Shown: positions 1 through 8,104, counted from the stretch's first letter. The stretch: 33,747 nucleotides of DNA from Pseudomonas sp. ICMP 561 (GCF_002699985.1 NZ_LKBT01000028.1:1-33747), one strand, 5' to 3'. Program-made: numbers and translations. The notes: a model not told the origin generated them from the letters alone.

Positions 1-456
1 TGCGGTGCGCCGCTTTACATACCCTTGCCGAACACGATGCAGGGCCTGCATGGCCAATTGCGCGTTACTTTTGACGGGTACTGAAGCAATGTTTACATCT
101 CGTCCCGAGCGCAATATCGCCAGGACATCGTTGCGGTCATTCTTGGCGCCGCTGCGATGATTGGCGACATGTTGCGCCGGTAAAATTCGCGCCTGATTGC
201 CCTGAGCTTGCAGCAACTGCGCCCAAGCCTGTGCGCCAGGGCCGGTTTCCATCAGCACCGTCACGCTTGACGGCAGTTTTTGTAAAAAGGCTACAAAGGC
301 TTCGCGTGACTTGATTCGCTCTTCGTAAATGACCTGACCAAGGGCGTCTTCTCCGGCTATCTGGAATACGTTCTTGGCAAGATCTACAGCCACTGTTGAA
401 CAAGCCGACACATCGGCTGAAGACAAAGCGTTACTTTTGATCGTATGCTTTTTCAT
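1..456 (-). CDS. IS110-family (IS1111-like) transposase, N-terminal part, cut by window edge
   Basis: Reading the minus strand from the ATG at 456 gives 152 codons without a stop up to base 1, so only the N-terminal part is visible. The protein has the DEDD-type transposase features of IS110 elements: VAVDLAKNVFQ near residues 27-37 (first Asp), METGPGAQAW (Glu) and SGAKNDRNDVLAI (two Asp). It ends in PVKSNAQLAMQALHRVRQGY, which matches the IS1111 branch. IS110 enzymes recombine DNA without classical terminal repeats and are guided by an element-encoded bridge RNA; in IS1111 members that RNA is usually on the far side of the gene, here outside the window. The start is supported by the family N-terminus; no clean Shine-Dalgarno sequence precedes it, and the upstream region is folded (see 455-533). 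Whether the rest of the gene is intact cannot be seen. Confidence 0.88.
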   Translation of the reverse strand, partial: MKKHTIKSNALSSADVSACSTVAVDLAKNVFQIAGEDALGQVIYEERIKSREAFVAFLQKLPSSVTVLMETGPGAQAWAQLLQAQGNQARILPAQHVANHRSGAKNDRNDVLAILRSGRDVNIASVPVKSNAQLAMQALHRVRQGYVKRRTA

Positions 457-533
457 GGACTCGCCCTCGCTGTCGTTGGCTTCTTAAGAATGCCACCGTG
501 GCGCTACTGACGCCTCGGCTTGGGCGAGTCCAT
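455..533 (-). promoter_or_regulatory. Long inverted repeat containing the transposase start codon
   Basis: ATGGACTCGCCC at 455-466 is a perfect 12-bp inverted repeat of GGGCGAGTCCAT at 522-533. The 3' arm in the mRNA overlaps the transposase ATG (456-454) and the bases just before it. Inside the loop are a second small stem, GCCAC-C-GTGGC at 492-502, and the palindrome TTCTTAAGAA at 481-490. Folded in the mRNA this would hide the ribosome-binding region, as described for the related Pseudomonas element ISPpu9 (recalled from literature). It could also be the subterminal repeat used in recombination. Confidence 0.6.
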
Positions 534-711
534 CCAATTACGAGATCCCGATATTTTCAATGACTTATGTGTTGCTCCTGCCCTCCTACAGGTCCTTGAT
601 CCGCTCGAGCAGCATGGCCCATGACTCAAAGCAGCGCACTGCCTGCACTTGCTGGTGCACATCCCCCTGAATAACTCCACTTCCGCCCTTTCAAAAATAG
701 ACTAAAGCCCA

Positions 712-730
712 TCTAAATCAGTCAGTTAGA
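712..730. promoter_or_regulatory. Candidate operator upstream of the catabolic operon
   Basis: TCTAA at 712-716 and TTAGA at 726-730 form a spaced dyad, about 100 bp before the first gene of the operon. GntR-family proteins bind short dyads, and the operon ends with a GntR gene, so this is a plausible but unproven site. The rest of 534-832 holds no coding signal that I can support. Confidence 0.25.
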
Positions 731-832
731 CGAACTTTATAGACCTTGGCATCAAATCTGCTTTATCGAGATACAAGTGGGATACCACCTGTATCCAGAG
801 ATAAACGCTCGTTGATCAAGGCCTTCCAGCTC

Positions 833-1333
833 ATGAGTTCTCCGTCAGCCTGCCCGACGCAGGTGGTATTAAAGCCGCTCACCGCAGAAGCATTCGCACC
901 CTTTGGAAATGTCCTCCAACTGGGTGATGGACCGCGTCGTCAGCATGTCACTGGCGCCGTTGAGCGCACCGACCATGCCCGCAAGCCACAACTGTGGATC
1001 GCCACCGTGCAACAGGCGGTGACCTTGCCGCTGACACTGAAGGCACTGGAGCGCCATCCTTTCTCGGCTCAAACATTTATTCCCCTCAACGCCTGTCCTT
1101 ATCTGGTTGTGGTTTGCCACACCGATGACAGTGGCCTGCCCGACTTGCACACCCTGCAGGCGTTCCGCGCCAGCGGCGATCAGGGCGTGACCTATAAGCG
1201 CAACGTCTGGCACCACGGTCTTTCAGTCCTTGAAGCCCGTGCCCAGTTCGTGGTGTCCATGGCCTTCACCGGGGAACAGAACGACGACGTCTTTACTCCG
1301 CTGCAAACGCCCATCGAACTGCTGGAGGCTTGA
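833..1333 (+). CDS. Ureidoglycolate lyase-like protein (AllA family)
   Basis: A 166-residue protein of the cupin-like ureidoglycolate lyase family. The N-terminal LKPLTAEAFAPFGNVLQ and the later RNVWHHGLSVLEA are the hallmark segments; AllA proteins usually read WHHPL at the second, so Pro is Gly here. Known members split ureidoglycolate into glyoxylate and urea at the end of purine/allantoin breakdown. The open frame extends back to a TTG at 746, but the ATG at 833 puts the protein start where family members begin; neither start has a strong Shine-Dalgarno sequence. It is the first gene of a nine-gene co-directional run and its stop lies 5 bp before the start of the PuuE-like gene, so the two are probably translated together. 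The usual ureide-pathway partners are absent, so the true substrate may be a ureidoglycolate analogue. Confidence 0.8.
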   Translation: MSSPSACPTQVVLKPLTAEAFAPFGNVLQLGDGPRRQHVTGAVERTDHARKPQLWIATVQQAVTLPLTLKALERHPFSAQTFIPLNACPYLVVVCHTDDSGLPDLHTLQAFRASGDQGVTYKRNVWHHGLSVLEARAQFVVSMAFTGEQNDDVFTPLQTPIELLEA

Positions 1334-1338
1334 AACTG

Positions 1339-2235
1339 ATGACACAGCACACCCGTGACTTCATCGGCTATGGCGCTAACCCGCCGCATCCGAACTGGCC
1401 AGGCAGAGCGCGGATTGCGCTGAACTTCGTGATCAATTACGAGGAAGGTTCGGAGCCCTCCATCGATGACGGTGACGGGTTTACCGAATCGGGCCTGACT
1501 GAAGGTGGAGCCGGTTCGTTCGAGGGGCGTGATCTGGCCGCCGAGTCAATGTTCGAATACGGCAGCCGGGTGGGTTTCTGGCGTCTGGCCCGCCTGCTCT
1601 CGGAACGCGGCATGCCCGCCACGGTTTATGGCTGTGCACTGGCGCTGGAGCGCAACCCCGAGGTGGCTCAAACCATCCGCGATCTCAACTACGACGTCTG
1701 CGCCCACGGCTGGAAGTGGGAACGCCATCAACTGCTGAGCGAAGCCGAAGAGCGCGAACGCATCCGGCGCACAGTGCAAAGCATCACTGAAACCACCGGC
1801 GAGCGTCCTTATGGCTGGTATTGCCGTTATGGCGCCGGGCTCAATACCCGACGCCTGCTGATTGAAGAAGGCGGCTTTCTGTATGACAGCGACGCCTATA
1901 ACGACGAACTGCCCTACTGGCACAGTGCTGACTCAAAAAACCACCTGATCCTGCCTTATAGCCTGGCAAACAACGACGCCAAGTTCATTCGCGGCGGCAT
2001 GAGCACGGGGCAGCAGTTTTTCGAATACCTGCGCGACAGCTTCGACATGCTCTACGCCGAAGGCCTGACCGCGCCGAAGATGATGTCGGTGGGCTTGCAT
2101 ACGCGAGTGGTCGGGCACCCGGGGCGCGCCGCCGGGCTGGCGCGCTTTCTCGACTATGTGCAACAGCACGATCGGGTCTGGGTCTGCCGCAGGCTCGACC
2201 TCGCCCGACACTGGTACGCCGAACACGGCGCCTGA
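1339..2235 (+). CDS. PuuE-type allantoinase / cyclic imide hydrolase-like protein (polysaccharide deacetylase fold)
   Basis: A 298-residue NodB-fold protein. RDFIGYGANPPHPNWPG at residues 6-22 and NYEEGSE at 33-39 match PuuE, the allantoinase of Pseudomonas that was recruited from polysaccharide deacetylases and works without the usual metal. CAHGWKWERH (121-130), GLHTRVVGHPGRAAGLARFL (252-271) and the ending DRVWVCRRLDLARHW are also typical. Relatives include cyclic imide hydrolases, so the reaction is likely opening of a cyclic amide, ureide or imide ring. The start is the ATG at 1339, preceded by GGAGG at 1324-1328; an in-frame TTG at 1330 is too close to that site. It is coupled to the lyase gene and followed by an ABC importer. 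It is probably a paralogue of the purine-pathway PuuE, because no urate genes are nearby. Confidence 0.85.
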   Translation: MTQHTRDFIGYGANPPHPNWPGRARIALNFVINYEEGSEPSIDDGDGFTESGLTEGGAGSFEGRDLAAESMFEYGSRVGFWRLARLLSERGMPATVYGCALALERNPEVAQTIRDLNYDVCAHGWKWERHQLLSEAEERERIRRTVQSITETTGERPYGWYCRYGAGLNTRRLLIEEGGFLYDSDAYNDELPYWHSADSKNHLILPYSLANNDAKFIRGGMSTGQQFFEYLRDSFDMLYAEGLTAPKMMSVGLHTRVVGHPGRAAGLARFLDYVQQHDRVWVCRRLDLARHWYAEHGA

Positions 2236-2285
2236 CCTTACCCATTCACCTTTAAAGCTCTTACCTTCAAAGACAGGACGACCCC

Positions 2286-3158
2286 GTGGCCATGAATCGA
2301 ATATTTCGCAAGGCGCTGTTGATCTGCACTTCCAGCCTGATGCTGGCATCCGCCGGATTGCATGCAGAGGAATCTGAACACCCACAGGACAAACCCCTGA
2401 TCGTAGGCAGCGACTTTGGCGTGGCCCCGTGGATCATGCGCGGCACCAGCGGCCCGGAAGGTTTCGGCGTTGACCTGGTCAGCGAGATCTCCAAGCGTCT
2501 GAAGCGTCCGGGTGTCGAGATCGTGGATATCAACTTCTCGGGGCTGTTCGCCGGTTTGTTCTCCAAGCGCATCGAGTTCACCGTCAACCCGACCACCATC
2601 ACCGCCGAGCGCTCGGAGCGGATGTTGTTCTCGCAACCGATCATGTCCACCGGCAACGGTTTCATGGTTAAAGCGGCCAACGACATGAAAGGCTTCGATG
2701 ACCTCAAAGGCAAGGATGTAGCGGTCAATCGCGGCACCATGTCCGACACATGGGCCACTGCGAACGCCGAGAAGTATGGATTCAACGTGCAGCGCTACGA
2801 CACCTTCCCCGATACCGTTCAGGCGTTGATGACCAACCGCGCGTTCACAGCCATCAACGAAGTACCGACTACTGTCTACGCCGCCAGCAAGAACAAAGCG
2901 ATCAAGGTGGCCTTCAAGGACCTCAGTTCGCCGCGCAACTTCGGCTATGCCTTCCGCCTCGACAACGAGGAGTACCGCAACAAGGTCGACGACGTTATCA
3001 AGTGCATGAAAATGGACGGCACCATGGCCCGCCTGCACGAGAAATGGTACGGCGCGAAACCTGAAGACGGCTCAGCGGTGACCACAGTCTATCCAGGCTA
3101 CGGCGCTCCTGGCTTCAAAGGCTACGTGCCGACGTCCCCGGCACCGGTATGCAACTGA
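2286..3158 (+). CDS. ABC transporter periplasmic substrate-binding protein (polar amino-acid family)
   Basis: A 290-residue type 3 solute-binding protein. A signal peptide with basic start (NRIFRK), hydrophobic core (ALLICTSSLMLASAG) and cleavage site LHA before EES sends it to the periplasm. The mature protein has the family pattern: a VGSDFGVAPWIM start strand, GFGVDLVSEISKRL, the TITAERSERMLFSQPI hinge segment and DLKGKDVAVNRGT. It would deliver a small polar ligand to the two permeases that follow. The GTG at 2286 is preferred because CAGGA at 2274-2278 is well spaced for it; the ATG at 2292 is the alternative. The ligand cannot be read from sequence; the company of ring-opening and lyase enzymes suggests a small nitrogen compound. 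Confidence 0.9.
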   Translation: MAMNRIFRKALLICTSSLMLASAGLHAEESEHPQDKPLIVGSDFGVAPWIMRGTSGPEGFGVDLVSEISKRLKRPGVEIVDINFSGLFAGLFSKRIEFTVNPTTITAERSERMLFSQPIMSTGNGFMVKAANDMKGFDDLKGKDVAVNRGTMSDTWATANAEKYGFNVQRYDTFPDTVQALMTNRAFTAINEVPTTVYAASKNKAIKVAFKDLSSPRNFGYAFRLDNEEYRNKVDDVIKCMKMDGTMARLHEKWYGAKPEDGSAVTTVYPGYGAPGFKGYVPTSPAPVCN

Positions 3159-3181
3159 AGCAGGCTAAAGGCGAAGCTTGA

Positions 3182-3853
3182 ATGGAAGCGTTGATCGAAA
3201 ACTTCTTTAATCTGCCAGTGATGGTGGGCGCCCTGCCCGCCATGCTGCCGGGGTTCGGACTGACTGTGCTGGTGTCGTTGCTGGTGATTGTCTTCGGACT
3301 GACCTGCGGCCTGGCCCTGGCGATTCTGCGCTCGCTGCAACTGCGCGGGGTCAACGGGCTGATCACCTTCTACGTCGATGTGTTCCGCACCTTGCCGCAG
3401 CTGGTGATCATCATCTTCCTGTACTTCGGCATGCCGTACATGGGCGTGACGCTGTCGCCACTGGTGACAACCGTGCTGGCGCTGGGCGCTGTGCTGTCGG
3501 CGTTTGCCTGCGAGATCTTTGTCTCTTGCATGCAAGCGTTACCCAAAGGCCAGACCGACGCTGCAAAGGCGTTGGGTTTCGGCCGGTTACGCACGCTGTT
3601 CATGATCGTGTTGCCACAGGCGATCCGCATGGCCGTGCCATTGCTGACCAACCGGGCGATTTCCATCAGCAAGGGCACCGCGCTGGGCACTGCCGTGTCG
3701 CTGCCGGAAACCCTGGGTCAGGCCCAGAGTTACATGTCCATCGTGGCTAACCCGTCACCGCTGACCCTGGCGGCCGGGTTCTATCTGCTGTTGTTCATCC
3801 CGCTGGTGATCCTGAGCCGCTGGCTCGAACACTCCAGCCACAAAGGTCGCTGA
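3182..3853 (+). CDS. ABC transporter inner-membrane permease 1 (HisM/GlnP type)
   Basis: A 223-residue membrane permease of the polar amino-acid uptake family, with about five hydrophobic helices. FYVDVFRTLPQLVIIIFLYFG is the classic central segment, and the EAA-like loop that docks the ATPase reads DAAKALGFGRLRTLFMIVLPQA. It lies 23 bp after the binding-protein gene and 7 bp before the second permease, so the importer is probably a heterodimer in the membrane. The ATG at 3182 is the natural start, though the ribosome-binding site is weak. Confidence 0.9.
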   Translation: MEALIENFFNLPVMVGALPAMLPGFGLTVLVSLLVIVFGLTCGLALAILRSLQLRGVNGLITFYVDVFRTLPQLVIIIFLYFGMPYMGVTLSPLVTTVLALGAVLSAFACEIFVSCMQALPKGQTDAAKALGFGRLRTLFMIVLPQAIRMAVPLLTNRAISISKGTALGTAVSLPETLGQAQSYMSIVANPSPLTLAAGFYLLLFIPLVILSRWLEHSSHKGR

Positions 3854-3860
3854 TATCGCC

Positions 3861-4532
3861 ATGGATATGTTTCTCGAAAACTTCGCCAACCTCGATTCGC
3901 TGCTGATGATCTATCCGCTGCTGCTTCAGGGGCTGAAACTGACCTTTCTGTTGAGCATCGTCACCCTGCCCCTGGCGCTTCTCGCCGGTCTGCTGCTGGC
4001 CATTCTCTACAGCTTCGATATTCGGGCTCTGCGCGGAGCAGTGCTGGTCTATATCGACATTTGTCGCTCGTTTCCCGTGGTGGTGCTACTGGTGCTAATT
4101 TACTTCGGTCTGCCTTCCGTGGGCTGGCAGATCAGTGGGTTCAACGCCGCGGTGCTGGCCATGGTGCTCAACCACTCCGGCTATTTTGGCGAAATCTTTC
4201 GCACCGGGGTCAAATCGATCCCCCAGGGTCAGTACGAAGCCGCTCGGGCCTTGGGTTTTCGCCCGCTCCGGCTGGCGGTGATGATCGTTTTGCCCCAAGC
4301 GATCCGTAATGTGTTCGCGCCTCTGGCGGGCAACTCTCTGGAACTGGTGAAAACCACTTCCATCGCCGCAATGGTGGCGCTGCCCGAGCTACTGCGCTCG
4401 GCGCGAGTGGCTCAGGAACAGACTTACAACCCCACGCCCTTGATGGCCGCAGCGCTGATCTTCTTTGTGCTGCTCTGGCCGTTCGCCCGCTGGGTCGCCC
4501 GCCTGGAACGCCGGATGCTGGTCACTCGCTAA
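3861..4532 (+). CDS. ABC transporter inner-membrane permease 2 (HisQ/GlnP type)
   Basis: A second 223-residue permease, clearly homologous to the first. VYIDICRSFPVVVLLVLIYFG is the central segment and the ATPase-contact loop is YEAARALGFRPLRLAVMIVLP. Having two permeases of equal length side by side is the standard layout for heterodimeric polar amino-acid importers. It follows permease 1 after 7 bp; a second in-frame ATG two codons downstream (3867) could also serve as start. The ATPase for the system is not adjacent but three genes further on, still in the same operon. Confidence 0.9.
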   Translation: MDMFLENFANLDSLLMIYPLLLQGLKLTFLLSIVTLPLALLAGLLLAILYSFDIRALRGAVLVYIDICRSFPVVVLLVLIYFGLPSVGWQISGFNAAVLAMVLNHSGYFGEIFRTGVKSIPQGQYEAARALGFRPLRLAVMIVLPQAIRNVFAPLAGNSLELVKTTSIAAMVALPELLRSARVAQEQTYNPTPLMAAALIFFVLLWPFARWVARLERRMLVTR

Positions 4533-4566
4533 GTACGTTCGTCCTTCACAACTTTCAGGAGCAGTC

Positions 4567-5544
4567 ATGGCGACTCTCATCACTGGCGGCAGTGGTTTCA
4601 TCGGGCTGGCACTGGCCGAACAGCTGTTGCGCAACGGACAACCCGTGGTGCTCTTCGATCGCCAGCCAGCGCCGTCGGCATTGCTGGACGCCTTGCCCAA
4701 AGGGGTCGTGGAACAGGTCACGGGCGATATTCGCGATGTGGCCTTGTTAAAAAGCGTCATGGCGCAGCATTCGGTTGATCAGGTAGTTCACGCCGCCGCG
4801 ATCACCCCGGACCTGCAACGCGAGACCCGCGATGCCAGCACCGTGCTGGACGTCAATATCAATGGCACCGTCGCGCTGGTCCTGGCCTGTACAGAGCAAC
4901 CGTCAGTACGCCGGATGCTGTTGGTGAGTTCGGTAGCGGTTTACGGCTTTGCGTCGCCACCCGGGCCTACATACCGCGAGGATCAGGCCTGGCCGCAGCC
5001 CACCGGCCTTTATGGCATCAGCAAACTGGCTTCTGAACACATTTCCCTGCGCATGGCCGAGCTGCATGGCCTGGATCTTTGCATTGCACGGCTGGGCCCG
5101 GTGTTTGGCCCTTGGGAATACGCAACCGGGGTTCGTGACATGTTGAGCCCCCACACCCAGACCCTTGAAGCAGCTCTGAATCATCAGGAAGCCTGCCTGC
5201 CGCACAGTCTGCTGGCCGACTGGATCTATTCCCGTGACGCAGCTGACGCTCTGGCGCGGCTGCTGACCAGCACAACCCTCAAGCACAGGCTCTACAACGT
5301 CGGCGGCGAGGTTCAGACCGATTTGTCGCAATGGTGCGCGCACCTGAGCGAACGCTGGCCGACCTGGTCCGCGCGCCTCGCGCAGCGCCCGGAAGACGCC
5401 ACCGTCCGGTATGGACTGCCCGGCACCCGTCCAGCGTTATCCACCGAGCGTCTGCGCCAGGACACCGACTGGTCTCCCGCCCATTCCCTGGCCGAGGCCG
5501 CAACCGACTACCTGCACTGGCGATCACAGATCGCTGCCAGCTAA
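4567..5544 (+). CDS. NAD-dependent epimerase/dehydratase family protein (extended SDR)
   Basis: A 325-residue extended short-chain dehydrogenase. The N-terminal ITGGSGFIG (residues 5-13) is the NAD-binding GxxGxxG loop. VSSVAVYG holds the catalytic Ser and YGISK the Tyr-Lys pair; NVGGEVQT and TDWSPAHSLAEA are typical C-terminal features of nucleotide-sugar epimerase relatives. Members of this family outside sugar-nucleotide pathways include D-erythronate 2-dehydrogenase-type enzymes, so an oxidation of a small hydroxy acid or an epimerisation is possible. The ATG at 4567 is preceded by AGGAG at 4557-4561; the open frame extends upstream but only inside the permease gene. The gene sits between the permeases and an SDR, pointing to two consecutive redox or isomerisation steps on the imported compound. 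Confidence 0.85.
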   Translation: MATLITGGSGFIGLALAEQLLRNGQPVVLFDRQPAPSALLDALPKGVVEQVTGDIRDVALLKSVMAQHSVDQVVHAAAITPDLQRETRDASTVLDVNINGTVALVLACTEQPSVRRMLLVSSVAVYGFASPPGPTYREDQAWPQPTGLYGISKLASEHISLRMAELHGLDLCIARLGPVFGPWEYATGVRDMLSPHTQTLEAALNHQEACLPHSLLADWIYSRDAADALARLLTSTTLKHRLYNVGGEVQTDLSQWCAHLSERWPTWSARLAQRPEDATVRYGLPGTRPALSTERLRQDTDWSPAHSLAEAATDYLHWRSQIAAS

Positions 5545-5559
5545 CTGGAGAATTCCGGC

Positions 5560-6333
5560 ATGGGCCGTCTTACTGATAAATCGATCCTCATCACCGGTGC
5601 CTCGTCCGGCATCGGCCGCGCCATCGCAATACGGTTTGCCGCCGAAGGCGCTCGCCTTTTACTGGCTGACCTCAGCACCACAGTGCGCGAAGGCGGAACC
5701 CCGACCATCGACCTGTTGCGCGAGCAAGGTTGCGTCGCCGATCACGTCGACATGGACGTTTCATCAGAGGCCGATGTCCAGCGCGCTGTCGATGCACTGA
5801 TTGAGCGGGACGGCAAAATCGACGTGCTGGTCAATGACGCCGCCGTCAGCGTTGGCAAACCTTTGACCGAAACCAGCCTGGAGGAATGGAACCGGGTCAT
5901 CGGCGTCAACCTCACCGGCGTGTTCCTGATGTCACGCAAAGTAGTCGAGGCGATGCTCAAACAGCCCGAGCTCGATGGTGTGCGCGGTCGTATCGTCAAT
6001 ATTTCTTCGCAACACGGCATGGTGGCCTGCCCACAGGATGTCGCCTATGGGACCTCCAAGGCCGGCGTGGTCTACATCACCCGGCAGATCGCCGTGGATT
6101 ACGCCGCTCAAGGCATTATTTGCAACGGCGTGGCACCGGGGAAAATCCTCACCGGCAAGACCGGCCGGGCCATCGCCCCGGAAATGCTCGCGTACTCACA
6201 ATCGCGCACTGCCCTGCCACGTCTGGGTCGCCCTGACGACGTGGCCAATGCCGCGCTTTTCCTGGCCAGTGACGAAGCAACGTTTATCACCGGCGAGAAC
6301 CTATTGGTCGATGGCGGCTGGATGGCTGGCTGA
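5560..6333 (+). CDS. SDR family NAD(P)-dependent oxidoreductase
   Basis: A 257-residue classical short-chain dehydrogenase. TGASSGIG at residues 12-19 is the cofactor loop, NVLVND-type strand 4 reads VLVNDAAVS (NNAG in most members), VNISSQHG carries the catalytic Ser, and YGTSK gives the Tyr and Lys. The C-terminus FITGENLLVDGGWMAG is the usual SDR ending. The reaction is NAD(P)-linked oxidation of a secondary alcohol or the reverse; the substrate is unknown. GGAG at 5546-5549 sets the ATG at 5560. It follows the epimerase gene by 15 bp and precedes the ABC ATPase by 19 bp. Confidence 0.9.
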   Translation: MGRLTDKSILITGASSGIGRAIAIRFAAEGARLLLADLSTTVREGGTPTIDLLREQGCVADHVDMDVSSEADVQRAVDALIERDGKIDVLVNDAAVSVGKPLTETSLEEWNRVIGVNLTGVFLMSRKVVEAMLKQPELDGVRGRIVNISSQHGMVACPQDVAYGTSKAGVVYITRQIAVDYAAQGIICNGVAPGKILTGKTGRAIAPEMLAYSQSRTALPRLGRPDDVANAALFLASDEATFITGENLLVDGGWMAG

Positions 6334-6352
6334 TCGCAGAGGATTACCTTCA

Positions 6353-7120
6353 ATGAACACTGCAACGAACACAGCAATGACCAGCCCGGAACCCATGATT
6401 CAGATGATCGGCGTGAACAAGTGGTACGGCGAATTCCAGGTACTCAGGAACATCGATTTTCATGTGAATCCCGGGGAGCGCATCGTGGTGTGTGGCCCGT
6501 CCGGCTCTGGCAAATCGACCATGATTCGCTGCATCAACCAACTGGAAGAACACCAGAAAGGCCGCATCGTGGTCGATGGTCACGACCTGAATGCCAAGAC
6601 CAAAAATGTGCATCAGGTGCGTCAGGAGGTCGGCATGGTGTTCCAGCAGTTCAACCTGTTCCCGCACCTGACGGTATTGCAAAACCTGATGATTGCCCCG
6701 GTGCAGATTCGTAAACTGCCCAAGGCCGAAGCCGAAGAACGCGCCCGGCATTATCTGGAGCGCGTACATATCGCTCACCGGGCCGACCATTACCCGTCGC
6801 AGCTTTCCGGCGGCCAGCAGCAGCGGGTGGCAATTGCCCGGGCGTTGTGCATGAAACCCAGGGTCATGCTGTTCGATGAGCCGACCTCCTCCCTCGATCC
6901 GGAAATGATCAAGGAAGTGCTGGATGTGATGGTCGATCTCGCCAAGGAAGGCATGACCATGGTCTGCGTCACCCATGAGATGGGCTTTGCGCGTACCGTG
7001 GCCGACCGCGTGGTATTCATGGACGCCGGGGAAATCGTCGAGCAAAGTGCGCCGGAGCAATTCTTCAGCGCGCCGCAAACCGAGCGGGCGCGGCTGTTTC
7101 TCGGCAATATATTGCATTGA
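6353..7120 (+). CDS. ABC transporter ATP-binding protein (polar amino-acid family)
   Basis: A 255-residue ATPase, the energy source for the importer encoded at 2286-4532. Walker A is GPSGSGKST (residues 48-56), the Q-loop is VFQQFN, the signature LSGGQQQR, Walker B VMLFDEP and the switch His lies in THEMGFA. Identity to the GlnQ/HisP group is obvious. The open frame runs back to 5975 in an unused frame of the SDR gene; the ATG at 6353, with AGAGGA shortly upstream, is the true start, giving a somewhat long N-terminal tail before the conserved core at MIGVNKWYG. Separation from the permeases by two enzyme genes fits a single transcript for uptake and metabolism. Confidence 0.93.
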   Translation: MNTATNTAMTSPEPMIQMIGVNKWYGEFQVLRNIDFHVNPGERIVVCGPSGSGKSTMIRCINQLEEHQKGRIVVDGHDLNAKTKNVHQVRQEVGMVFQQFNLFPHLTVLQNLMIAPVQIRKLPKAEAEERARHYLERVHIAHRADHYPSQLSGGQQQRVAIARALCMKPRVMLFDEPTSSLDPEMIKEVLDVMVDLAKEGMTMVCVTHEMGFARTVADRVVFMDAGEIVEQSAPEQFFSAPQTERARLFLGNILH

Positions 7121-7172
7121 CCTCACATCGACGAGCAGTGATCGCAAACCGTATGCATAAGCAGGAAGCACC

Positions 7173-7874
7173 ATGAACGATCTTGACGCTTCAGTTACCG
7201 AAGAAGGCAGCAGTCGGCGCCCCAGCGGCACCAGCCGCCGCCCGGCCGAGAGCGTGACCCGGCAAACCTATCAGGCCTTGTTCGATCTGATTGCCAGTCG
7301 GCACCTGGAACCGGGCGATCTGATTGAAGAACGCAAGCTCGCCGAGCGCTTTGAAGTCTCGCGCACTCCCATGCGCGCCGCGATCAGTCGGCTGCTGGGC
7401 GAAGGCGTTCTGCAACTGCTGCCCAATGGCTTGCTGGTGGTTCGCGAAGTGGACATCACTGAATACCTGGAACTGCTCTCGATCCGGCTGATGCTGGAAA
7501 GCGAAGCGGCGGCCTTGGCAGCGACGACTATCCCTCTGGCGCCGCTGGACGAGATCGAAAGACGTTTGCAGGAGGTTGTCGCCCGGCCGTCACGGGAAAA
7601 TGAAGGCTTGTATCTGGATGACGACATTCATGTACTGATTCTTGCCCATTGCGGCAATCAGTCCCTGAGCCATTTCATCCGGGAAATCCACAAACGCATC
7701 CGTATGCGCAACCTCACCCGCATCCCCGAGCGCTTCCTGCCTGCCTGTCACGAGCACCTGGCGCTGGTGGCTGCACTCAAGGCGCGTGACCCGGAACAAG
7801 CTCGGCAATGCATGCTCGCTCACCTGAACAGTGCGCGGGACAGCTTTCTGGAATCGGTGGGTATCAAGCGTTGA
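7173..7874 (+). CDS. GntR-family transcriptional regulator with FCD domain
   Basis: A 233-residue regulator. A winged helix lies at about residues 30-90 (the recognition region reads LAERFEVSRTPMRAAISRLL), followed by an all-helical FCD ligand domain with the expected metal-site residues in DDDIHVLILAHCGN, ACHEHL and MLAHLNSARDSF. The first 30 residues are a low-complexity Ser/Arg/Pro tail. FCD regulators usually repress catabolic genes until a small carboxylate or sugar acid binds. It is the last gene of the operon, 52 bp after the ATPase gene, so it may control its own transcript; a candidate dyad lies at 712-730. A GCAGGAAG ribosome site precedes the ATG. Confidence 0.9.
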   Translation: MNDLDASVTEEGSSRRPSGTSRRPAESVTRQTYQALFDLIASRHLEPGDLIEERKLAERFEVSRTPMRAAISRLLGEGVLQLLPNGLLVVREVDITEYLELLSIRLMLESEAAALAATTIPLAPLDEIERRLQEVVARPSRENEGLYLDDDIHVLILAHCGNQSLSHFIREIHKRIRMRNLTRIPERFLPACHEHLALVAALKARDPEQARQCMLAHLNSARDSFLESVGIKR

Positions 7875-7997
7875 AGACGTGGCACGACATTGAGCACTGG
7901 CCTTTCGCCGCGCACAAGTACGCGGCTAGAGAGCTTCGGTCGCCAGGTGCTGCCCCGATATCCCCGACACCTCGCTGTCGCCCAGCAAACACTGCCC

Positions 7998-8104
7998 CTG
8001 TAGGAGTGACCGGGGTGGCGATCCACATTGCTCGCGATTCGATTTCCTGGTCGACGAATTTATCGCCTGAACTGACGCTATCGCGAGCAAGCTCACTCCT
8101 ACAG
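7998..8104. repeat. REPIN: paired REP palindromes with conserved centre
   Basis: CTGTAGGAGTGA at 7998-8009 is inverted at 8093-8104, and inside it TTGCTCGCGAT at 8028-8038 is inverted at 8080-8090. The 61-bp core 8028-8088 recurs almost unchanged at 18732-18792. It is non-coding and probably moved by a RAYT transposase encoded elsewhere. It lies in the 361-bp gap 7875-8235, whose first 120 bp show nothing I can name. Confidence 0.8.

Larger units (their letters stand above)
1..540 (-). mobile_element. Left-edge portion of an IS110/IS1111-type insertion sequence; outer end not resolved
   Basis: The transposase start and its structured leader (up to about 533) belong to the element. I could not find a terminal repeat or target duplication that fixes its end, and IS110 elements usually make none, so 540 is only an estimate. 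Confidence 0.5.

Noticed and set aside
457..745. Bridge RNA of the insertion sequence
   Set aside because: The transposase looks IS1111-like, in which the guide RNA is usually on the other side of the gene; I cannot identify guide loops here.
2238..3038. Long minus-strand open frame (266 codons)
   Set aside because: Antisense to the ABC binding-protein gene, which has a signal peptide and family motifs.
6350..7231. Long minus-strand open frame (293 codons)
   Set aside because: Antisense to the ABC ATPase gene; the Walker motifs are on the plus strand.
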